From Gammaproteobacteria bacterium (GTDB lineage: Bacteria > Pseudomonadota > Gammaproteobacteria > Arenicellales > Arenicellaceae): a stretch of DNA of 7,628 nucleotides. The number at the start of each line of letters is the position of its first letter. Position 1 is the stretch's first letter. The notes beneath the pieces were generated by a model. That model did no database searches. It saw only the letters and a program-made list of their open reading frames with translations, and was not told the DNA's origin. This document shows positions 1 to 6,375 of the stretch, piece by piece. The position numbers and the translations under genes are program-made. Location: NCBI GenBank assembly GCA_003485905.1, contig DNHK01000058.1:1-7628 (forward strand), in the 5' to 3' direction.

Positions 1-92
1 AACCGACAACAACAAACCTGATTTTGCTCAATTGTGCTGGTATCCTCCCATTCAAACAAAACCATATCTATTTATTGGCCGACACCCGAATA

Positions 93-1616
93 ATGCTGAA
101 CGATAATCGAGATATATATCTATTCGCAGCCATTGCCAGCATGCTCATATCTGCATGGTCGGTCTTCGCGGATCCTATTATTAATCACGATGGCGTTCAG
201 TATTTACTTGCAGCCAATGATTTTGCCGCTGGCCGGTTTAATGAGGGAATATCGCTTTTCAAATGGCCAACATATGCAATTAGCATCGCTTTAGTCAGCA
301 AACTAACTCCGTTAGGTGTCGAAAATAGTGCCCATTTACTCAATGCTCTACTATTCGCTAGCTTAGTTTGTGGCTTTCTCTTTACCGTCAGAACGTTAGG
401 TGGCACACGCTCAACTTTAATTTTCGCAGCGATTCTACTACTGCTTTTCCCAAGCTTAAATAAGTTTCGACCATTCGTTATTCGTGACGCAGGATATTTA
501 TCGTTTTATGTCTGGGCACTAGGGTTTCTATTTGTACACTGTAGAACACAGGGCTTTCGCCCACTACTCGCAGCTGCAGTTAGCTTAACTATTGCCGGTT
601 TATTTCGGATTGAAGCCTTCGCTATCATGGCGATGATTCCTATTATTCTTCTAGGCACTCGCGCTAGTTCAACTTGGCAGAAACGTTGGTTTTGGCTGGC
701 TGGAGCTATTGTTGTTTGTGTAATGTGTATTGGCTTAGCTCTCTGGGTCTTTGGTGCTGAAAGTAGAATTCCACTTCAAACATTTAAGTCAAACCCACTC
801 GACAGCACAGCGCAAATTATCGGCCAGGTTTGGCAACAAATAACTTTTCGACTAGACACGATTCGCTATGAATTTTTAACCGAGTTTAGTGGTGATTTCG
901 CTCCAACTGTCTTGGTAGTAACTTTGCTAATTATGGTTGCCTACGAGTCCCTTCGGCGCCTCGCTTTCGTCTACGCAGTATTAGCTTGGCACGCTTGGTA
1001 CCGTAAGCTGGTATTTCAGCAATCCGCGGTTCGACACTTTTGGCAATTGCTTCTACTTGCACACCTAGTTCTACTAACTGCATTTACCTTTAGCAAGATG
1101 TTTATTGCAAGCCGCTATACCATGGCATTGGTTCTGACAGTATTGGTGGCCGCTCCATTTAGTATTGAGCACTTTTATAATCGCTGGAGAACACGAGACA
1201 AAAATAAGAACGTGCGTATAGGGTTCCCTGTGCTTGTCGTAATAATATCCTTGTTAGGCATAGACAGCCTTGATCTTTGGACCGACAAACGTTATGTCCG
1301 TGATGCAGGGCAGTGGGTAAATACAAATTCGGAGCCTTCCGCACGCCTATACAGCAATAGCCACATCGTTATGCACTATGCAGGGCGTGATGCATTACGT
1401 AGTGGGCGATTATTTAACTGGCAGGAAACAATGTTATTAGCAGGACAGCTAGAATGGCGAACTTATGATTACTTTGCCTTACAATTTGAAGTAGACCACC
1501 TAGACCGCAAAAATCGATTTCAAGCGACTGTGGGCTTAACCCCAGTGAAAGTTTTCGCCAATAGCGAGGGGGATCAAGTCGCTGTCTACCAAACTCCCCT
1601 AAAATTACGTCTCTAA
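93..1616 (+). CDS. Polytopic inner-membrane GT39/ArnT-like glycosyltransferase (substrate unknown)
   Basis: Integral membrane protein of 507 aa from the ATG at 93. About 11-12 hydrophobic segments are visible, among them residues 8-26, 80-99, 108-120, 136-149, 157-188, 199-220, 271-300, 317-334, 342-355 and 378-391. A soluble tail of about 115 residues follows and is probably periplasmic. Just after the first segment comes NHDGVQY with D33, where GT39/ArnT/PMT-type transferases carry a catalytic Asp in the first periplasmic loop; FRPFVIRDAGY (125-135) is a second polar loop. These features suggest a GT-C enzyme that moves a sugar from a polyprenyl-phosphate donor. Acceptor and sugar cannot be read from the sequence, but the LPS-core neighbours favour an LPS or surface-glycan substrate. 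The frame is open to the left edge and a TTG lies at 24. I chose ATG 93 because it puts the first membrane segment near the N-terminus, although no good Shine-Dalgarno precedes it. The gene converges on the kinase gene, with stops 14 nt apart. The fold is fairly certain; the function is inferred. Confidence 0.75.
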   Translation: MLNDNRDIYLFAAIASMLISAWSVFADPIINHDGVQYLLAANDFAAGRFNEGISLFKWPTYAISIALVSKLTPLGVENSAHLLNALLFASLVCGFLFTVRTLGGTRSTLIFAAILLLLFPSLNKFRPFVIRDAGYLSFYVWALGFLFVHCRTQGFRPLLAAAVSLTIAGLFRIEAFAIMAMIPIILLGTRASSTWQKRWFWLAGAIVVCVMCIGLALWVFGAESRIPLQTFKSNPLDSTAQIIGQVWQQITFRLDTIRYEFLTEFSGDFAPTVLVVTLLIMVAYESLRRLAFVYAVLAWHAWYRKLVFQQSAVRHFWQLLLLAHLVLLTAFTFSKMFIASRYTMALVLTVLVAAPFSIEHFYNRWRTRDKNKNVRIGFPVLVVIISLLGIDSLDLWTDKRYVRDAGQWVNTNSEPSARLYSNSHIVMHYAGRDALRSGRLFNWQETMLLAGQLEWRTYDYFALQFEVDHLDRKNRFQATVGLTPVKVFANSEGDQVAVYQTPLKLRL

Positions 1617-1630
1617 ACGCAGTGTAATAG

Positions 1631-2293
1631 CTAGACGCTAATGTGTTGGCTCAGTTCGGTAGTAAGTGCTTCGTTATCTATCCAGTTCTTTAAAAAACGC
1701 TTCTGGTCCCGGGCATGCGCCTTCTCAAAGTGGAATTTACATGTCCCCGCGACGTCCAAATCTATAGCAAAAATCTTTCCCTTAACCACCATTAAATTAG
1801 TAGCCTTCATATCCCCATGCACCAAGTGGTTTGCTCGCAGTTTTCGAAACAGGTCAGCAAGCTGAGCAATCAATGCCCTGCGCTCCGCTCCCTCCGCATT
1901 CGGCAACACCTCAAGTAAAGGTTCGCCCTCGAGCGCCTGATAAACAAAATAACTATCGAATCGCAATGGTCCCAACCTTCTCTCTAAATACATCTTTGCT
2001 TCAGGAACACCTATACCCGCAGTTGAATAAGCTTGGCTAGCTTTCCATGCATTGTTCGCTCTTGACCGACGCAAAAGCCGCTTTACAGAATGCCAACGGC
2101 TCCTACCCGTAAACCGTTTAATGATTAAGTCTTGATTGCAAACCCGCACTTTGCTGACACTAGCGGCCTTATCGAATTTTAAGGATTCACCGGTTTTAAT
2201 TAATTCGGCCAATCTAGAAGCTATCCCAACTAATTCTTCGCCTTGATTACAACACACCTCGTACCGAAGTTTAAAAGACTTATAGACCGTCAT
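1631..2293 (-). CDS. Small Kdo/WaaP-family LPS core kinase-like protein
   Basis: 220 aa from the ATG at 2293. The visible protein-kinase-like motifs are an IIKRF strand with the likely ATP-binding K59, the catalytic loop HGDMKATN (159-166, putative base D161, metal ligand N166), and IDLD (177-180), where D178 is the DFG-Asp counterpart. This pattern matches the small LPS-kinase relatives found next to waaP in Pseudomonas core clusters, which phosphorylate core sugars. The basic stretch around 60-76 could contact the membrane or LPS; that is inference. The frame can be extended to a TTG at 2320, but this would overlap the upstream gene by 23 nt. The ATG at 2293 lies 4 nt after the upstream TGA and has AGGG about 8 nt before it, so I prefer it. 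Translation is probably coupled to the WaaG-WaaP gene. The acceptor (heptose, Kdo or another sugar) is unknown, and no gene symbol is given because several paralogues share these motifs. Confidence 0.8.
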   Translation of the reverse strand: MTVYKSFKLRYEVCCNQGEELVGIASRLAELIKTGESLKFDKAASVSKVRVCNQDLIIKRFTGRSRWHSVKRLLRRSRANNAWKASQAYSTAGIGVPEAKMYLERRLGPLRFDSYFVYQALEGEPLLEVLPNAEGAERRALIAQLADLFRKLRANHLVHGDMKATNLMVVKGKIFAIDLDVAGTCKFHFEKAHARDQKRFLKNWIDNEALTTELSQHISV

Positions 2294-2297
2294 TTGG

Positions 2298-4262
2298 TCA
2301 ACCCTGTTTTGCAGCGCCAATCATTCGATCCGCACGGCGGATAACTGATCGCCACAACTTGTAATTTTTAGTTATAGCCTGACGCGAAGGCTGGTTAGAA
2401 TACTCACAGACAAATCGAAGTATATCGGTACGACTCAACCCACAGTCTGCGGCAGAGTAGTACAACCCTCCCAAGTCTTTTACCAACCAGCGGAATGGCA
2501 CCTGCCTACGAATTTGTATTCTGTGTAAATCAATAAGAAACAGTCGCTTCTTATTAAGCTCCGCTGGGCCTTCTTCTAACCAAAAATGACACAAATACAA
2601 ATCTCGGTGGTTAATTCCAGCCGCATGCAAGCGACGTACAATATTTGCGACTCGTCTGATAATCTTACGTCTCTCGAGCATCGTTTGTTTGTCAGAACAC
2701 GCTACATATCTAACCAATGGTGGCCATGCTTCAAGTGACCTTGATTCTGGCAATTCATCACTAATAATAAATGATTTCCTCGTCGCCGGATTAAGTCCGC
2801 TTTGTCCAAAACCCACCGCCTCCAGAGTATCAATACCAATGGAACGTAATCGATGAGCTCCTTGCCATTCCGGTTTCGCTCCTAATACTGGTAACTTTAA
2901 ACTAACAAGATTTTTGCAAATTTCTGCCCAGCCTACGCCAGTGTGCGTTTTAACAAAAAAATTCTTTTGTTTACCTTCAACTTTAAATGTATGTCGGCCA
3001 AGTGCGCGGCGGAAGGTCTGCCCATCAAGATTCATTACTGAGTCAAAATCGCTTATACCCGGCAGCTCTCTTTTTAGCTGTTCGCCCAAGTAACAATCAG
3101 TGGATTCGATACGAGGCAATTCCTGGACTGTATTTAACACAATCTCTGGCATAGACCTGGCTTCAATATCTGCAATTTGTCTCGCGCCATTTCGACCCCA
3201 ACTCGAACTGTGTAGATCACCTAAAGTTACGGCTAAGATCTTATTTAATTCTTTTTGCTGGAACGGTTCATTTAGAACTACTCCAGCGTTAACTTTACGG
3301 ACCAACGGCGCATATCCGCAGACACCAGAACATAACACCGGCAACCCGCTTTGCATCGCCTCGACCAATACTGTCCCAGATGCTTCATTACGGGCGGGGT
3401 GCAATAACAAGTTAGCAGCTTTCATATAAAGCGGCACTTTCTTACTTGGACCAACAAAGCGAATCATTGCAGTGGCATCATTATTTGACCCAACCGGCAA
3501 TCCCAGATCCTTGGCTAAGCTAATTAGGGGTTGCTCCGTTCCACTGCCCACGACCACGAGCATCACTCGCTCCTTAAGCGATGCAGGCAATGCGGCAATA
3601 GCGCGAATAGATCGATCAACTCCTTTCGTCATGAAACTTGAACCGACACTCAGCACAACCAATCTATCTATCGAGATTTTAAGCATATCTCGTGCTTCGG
3701 GCACACCTGGCAGCCCCGCAAGGATCGCCGAGCGGTCAGGACTTATGAACGGCGGTAGTACCACAGAACGAGCGTCGGCAAGCGCATAAACCTCCCTGTA
3801 CTGTTGACGCAATACCTCAGACACGAAAAAGACTACACAAGTTGAGGTTAAACCAAAAACGGCACGTTCTGCAGATGTGCTGCGCCGGTATCGTGAGGTC
3901 AACCGATATAGTCGTGAATGACGTGAGCGCGCCCGCAACACAAACGAAGCATCTGCGCAGTAGTAAAACATAAAACCTGGCAATCTATTGAAACTAATCG
4001 AAGCATCAAATAAACCAGAATGAACACGCTCAATTGATTCAGCTCCGAAATGCTTCATACGAGCATGGTTGCTCAAACCCGGTGCTGACAACTGTTGTAC
4101 TTCGATGTCGTTAGGTAGCATGTCTAACGCTTCATCAACTATCCTAGTTACAAAAACCGTAACCTGATCTCCTCGATCCACAGCACACTTAGCGATCCGA
4201 GCGCAGTCCTTTGCTAACCCGCTCCACGGACTCAAAGTATATATGGCAAATGCCAACCTCAT
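2298..4262 (-). CDS. waaG-waaP: Fused LPS core glycosyltransferase WaaG - heptose kinase WaaP
   Basis: One uninterrupted 654-aa frame holding two complete enzymes. Residues 1 to about 384 are a GT-B, family GT4 transferase like WaaG, which adds the first outer-core sugar to heptose II. It has the N-terminal MRLAFAIY strand and SGLAKD loop, LYRLTSRYRR (118-127), KGVDRSI (213-219) and HPARNEASGTVLVEAM (288-303) with the EX7E pair E293/E301, then GLPVL and VCGYA. Residues about 388-654 are a full-length WaaP-type heptose kinase: FFVKTH with ATP-binding K438, GVGWAEICKN (442-451), LPVLGAKPEWQ (457-467), NHRDLYLCHF (551-560, catalytic D554), LIDLHR (576-581, metal-binding D578) and KDLGGLYYSA (595-604). 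Stand-alone WaaG is about 370-375 aa and stand-alone WaaP about 265-270 aa, so neither half is truncated and the linker is only a few residues. The ATG at 4262 starts exactly at the WaaG N-terminus; the ribosome site is weak (GGTG). The gene lies 54 nt after galE and 4 nt before the next kinase. Both activities would be cytosolic, at the inner membrane. Confidence 0.93.
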   Translation of the reverse strand: MRLAFAIYTLSPWSGLAKDCARIAKCAVDRGDQVTVFVTRIVDEALDMLPNDIEVQQLSAPGLSNHARMKHFGAESIERVHSGLFDASISFNRLPGFMFYYCADASFVLRARSRHSRLYRLTSRYRRSTSAERAVFGLTSTCVVFFVSEVLRQQYREVYALADARSVVLPPFISPDRSAILAGLPGVPEARDMLKISIDRLVVLSVGSSFMTKGVDRSIRAIAALPASLKERVMLVVVGSGTEQPLISLAKDLGLPVGSNNDATAMIRFVGPSKKVPLYMKAANLLLHPARNEASGTVLVEAMQSGLPVLCSGVCGYAPLVRKVNAGVVLNEPFQQKELNKILAVTLGDLHSSSWGRNGARQIADIEARSMPEIVLNTVQELPRIESTDCYLGEQLKRELPGISDFDSVMNLDGQTFRRALGRHTFKVEGKQKNFFVKTHTGVGWAEICKNLVSLKLPVLGAKPEWQGAHRLRSIGIDTLEAVGFGQSGLNPATRKSFIISDELPESRSLEAWPPLVRYVACSDKQTMLERRKIIRRVANIVRRLHAAGINHRDLYLCHFWLEEGPAELNKKRLFLIDLHRIQIRRQVPFRWLVKDLGGLYYSAADCGLSRTDILRFVCEYSNQPSRQAITKNYKLWRSVIRRADRMIGAAKQG

Positions 4263-4316
4263 ACCATCACCGCGTTAGAGCACACAAATATACTGAGCAT
4301 GCGCCACGTTCCGTGA

Positions 4317-5312
4317 TTAGGCTTTGTACTGTTGTTCCCACTCAAACGCCGTTCTACAAATTAATTCGGTATCGTTGTATTTTGGCTCCCAGCCGAGTTG
4401 CTCTGTAATTTTCTTAGTATCGGCTATTAATGCGGGTGGATCACCAGCCCTTCTACCCGTTAGTTCCCGCGGAAAATCGACATTACTCACTTTTGTAACT
4501 GTATCTAGTATTTCCTGCACGGAAAGACCTCGACCATATCCGCAATTATAAACGCCACCGCCACCGCCATTTATAAGATGCTTCAAGCCGACTACATGCG
4601 CGCTTGCCAGATCGTCAACATGTATATAGTCACGAATACACGTACCATCCGGCGTGTCGTAATCCGTGCCAAATACTTTAATCGTTTCTCGTTTACCCGT
4701 TGCGACTTCACATGCAACTTTAAGTAGATGAGTAGCTTCTGGGGTCGCCTGACCCAGGCCGCCTTTAACCGCCGCTCCAGCAACATTGAAATATCGCAGC
4801 GCTACATATTTAAATGGCTTTTCTGTTGGTGCGCTAGTTGCAATATCTTCAAGGAGCCACTCGGTTATCAATTTGGTCCGACCATACGGATTAATTGGCT
4901 CTAATCGGTCAGTTTCAACTGCCGGGATTTTTTCCGGAATACCGTAAACGGCAGCACTTGAGGAGAAAATCATCTTATTAATACCTGCCAATCGACAGAT
5001 TTCAACTAGACTTTGTGATACTAGGCAATTATTTTGATAGTACTTCTGTGGGTTCTCAACGGACTCTGGTACAACGATGTGACCGGCAAAATGAATAACC
5101 GCTTCGATCGTAAATCTGTTGAATATGTCCGCCAGTAGATCTTGATCGCCCGCATTTCCTTCAACGAACTCAGCGCTATCATGTACTGCCCAACGATGCC
5201 CTGAATAAAGGTTATCCAATACGACTACGTTAAAACCATCCTCGATCAGGTGCCGGGTAGTATGAGAACCAATATAACCAGCTCCACCGGTGACCAGTAT
5301 TGTTTTTGCCAT
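4317..5312 (-). CDS. galE: UDP-glucose 4-epimerase (GalE, extended SDR)
   Basis: 331 aa, normal for the family. Interconverts UDP-glucose and UDP-galactose, and in some members the N-acetylated forms, using bound NAD, in the cytoplasm. Visible features are the Rossmann motif TGGAGYIGSH (8-17; G9, G12, G15), D33 at the end of strand 2 for NAD ribose, FAG at 75-77, SSSAAVYG (117-124) with catalytic S119, the YxxxK pair Y143/K147, RYFNVAGA (173-180), RDYIHVDDLA (227-236), and RRAGDPPAL (287-295) with UDP contacts R288/D291. The position matching E. coli Tyr299, which limits substrate size, is Leu295. A five-glycine run (249-253) comes from a GGC/GGT hexamer repeat. The ATG at 5312 has AGG 7 nt upstream and gives the exact family N-terminus. 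It lies 34 nt after waaC and 54 nt before the WaaG-WaaP gene, so it is probably transcribed with the core genes and supplies the galactose-type donor. Confidence 0.96.
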   Translation of the reverse strand: MAKTILVTGGAGYIGSHTTRHLIEDGFNVVVLDNLYSGHRWAVHDSAEFVEGNAGDQDLLADIFNRFTIEAVIHFAGHIVVPESVENPQKYYQNNCLVSQSLVEICRLAGINKMIFSSSAAVYGIPEKIPAVETDRLEPINPYGRTKLITEWLLEDIATSAPTEKPFKYVALRYFNVAGAAVKGGLGQATPEATHLLKVACEVATGKRETIKVFGTDYDTPDGTCIRDYIHVDDLASAHVVGLKHLINGGGGGVYNCGYGRGLSVQEILDTVTKVSNVDFPRELTGRRAGDPPALIADTKKITEQLGWEPKYNDTELICRTAFEWEQQYKA

Positions 5313-5330
5313 TTAAAAACCTATATCAGG

Positions 5331-5359
5331 ATAAATAATAAACACCTCAATGCTTGAGG
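5331..5359 (-). terminator. Weak hairpin with A/T-rich tail at the waaC stop (possible attenuator)
   Basis: On the minus strand, CCTCAA-GCA-TTGAGG forms a 6-bp stem (7 with an outer G-U pair) with a 3-nt loop, overlapping the waaC stop codon. It is followed by TGTTTATTATTTAT, which is T-rich but interrupted. The stem is short and not very GC-rich, and galE follows 34 nt after the waaC stop, so full termination is unlikely. It may trim or protect the waaC 3' end, or be chance. Confidence 0.2.
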
Positions 5360-6375
5360 CACAACATCTTGGATAGTACACGCCATACATCATCAACAGA
5401 ACAGCTTTCATAGCAGGGTGGCCGCAACACTGTTTCACTTAGCAGATTACATTCACGGGCCAAACAAGGTGAGCAATTATAACGGGCTCTGAGATGTTGC
5501 TGATTCATCCCCCAAGTCCCTGTGCGGGTTGAATCAGTGGCACCATAGATACTCAAACACGGCACTGACAAAGCTGCCGCCATATGGCCCAATCCAGTGT
5601 CCACTGCTACAACAGCATCTACCGCGCTAATATGGTTTCGCATGCTATTAAGGTCACCGCGAGGTAATACTATGGCAGCGTCGTTACTCGCGGCAATCCT
5701 TAGACAGCGTTGGTGTTCTTCCTCGCTCCACCAGGGAAGCCAAACCGTATATCCAGACTTACCCGCCAGCTCCGTTAAGTCGATCCAATTAGATTCAGGC
5801 CAATGTTTACTAGCCCATGTTGTGCCGTGTAAAAACAAAAGTGTTTTCGGCGCGGGCTCAACACACTCAAAATTAGCACCGTCTAGATCTATCCCATAGT
5901 CATTAGTCTGATCACCTAAAGTGTAGTCCAAACTTAAAGACAAAAGCGCACGAAGTCGTTTAACGGCATGCCCAGACGGCACGTTATATCTTTTTTTATA
6001 TAAAAACGCAGCCAGTTGCTCTCGAACGCTTAGAAATGAAAACCCGGAAACAGGTCCTTCTGCCAAATGCGCTATCCATGCACTTTTCATAAGGCCTTGC
6101 GCATCAATTACTAAATCATACTTTCTCGAAGTCAGATCATCAACAAACGCTTTTCTTTCGGCTCGGCTAGACCACCAGTTTTTACGCCAGGCCCTGGTAG
6201 AAGCCACAACCACCTTATCCACAGAGGGATGCCAACTTGGAATCTGCTCAAATCCTTTCTCAACCACCCAATCAAACTGAAGCTCCGGCAAATGTTGGAC
6301 AGCCTCTGTAATCGCGGGTAACGCATGAAGTACGTCTCCCATCGAAGACATCTTAATGATCAGCACTCGCTTCAT
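5347..6375 (-). CDS. waaC: ADP-heptose:LPS heptosyltransferase I (WaaC)
   Basis: 342 aa, GT-B fold, family GT9. Transfers the first L-glycero-D-manno-heptose from ADP-heptose to Kdo of Kdo2-lipid A on the cytoplasmic face of the inner membrane. The N-terminal motif VLIIKMSSMGDVLHALPA (4-21) carries D14, the catalytic Asp counterpart. FDWVVEKGFEQIPSWHP (34-50), YDLVIDAQGLMKSAW (86-100), LHGTTWASKHWPE (182-194, K190 a phosphate/nucleotide contact) and VAVDTGLGHMAAAL (256-269, D259) are the WaaC signatures and separate it from WaaF. The C-terminal part has a cysteine cluster (C301, C304, C309, C321, C325) not present in the E. coli enzyme as I recall it. The start ATG at 6375 overlaps the waaF stop as ATGA, indicating translational coupling. 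A short inverted repeat covers the stop codon. Confidence 0.96.
   Translation of the reverse strand: MKRVLIIKMSSMGDVLHALPAITEAVQHLPELQFDWVVEKGFEQIPSWHPSVDKVVVASTRAWRKNWWSSRAERKAFVDDLTSRKYDLVIDAQGLMKSAWIAHLAEGPVSGFSFLSVREQLAAFLYKKRYNVPSGHAVKRLRALLSLSLDYTLGDQTNDYGIDLDGANFECVEPAPKTLLFLHGTTWASKHWPESNWIDLTELAGKSGYTVWLPWWSEEEHQRCLRIAASNDAAIVLPRGDLNSMRNHISAVDAVVAVDTGLGHMAAALSVPCLSIYGATDSTRTGTWGMNQQHLRARYNCSPCLARECNLLSETVLRPPCYESCSVDDVWRVLSKMLCLKH

Noticed and set aside
24..92. TTG start at 24 for the plus-strand membrane protein, adding 23 residues
   Set aside because: The added peptide is not membrane- or signal-like and the TTG has no ribosome site. The ATG at 93 places the first membrane segment where the family usually has it. 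The frame is open to the edge, so it is not fully excluded.
1608..1637. CGTCT...AGACG pairing across the convergent stops as a bidirectional terminator
   Set aside because: A 5-bp stem with a 20-nt loop and no T-tract in either direction is too weak to call.
3100..3789. Plus-strand open frames of about 105-109 codons inside the WaaG region (3100-3429, 3472-3789)
   Set aside because: They lie opposite a clearly conserved coding sequence and their peptides show no family motif. They are antisense shadows.
2298..4262. Reading the long gene as two separate genes, waaG and waaP
   Set aside because: No stop or frame change is visible near the junction, and WaaP lacks its own plausible start codon with a ribosome site there. 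A single fused gene is the direct reading.
4305..4315. CACG-TTC-CGTG inverted repeat just after the galE stop as a terminator
   Set aside because: The stem is only 4 bp and no T-run follows. The gap to the next gene is 54 nt, so it is more likely chance.
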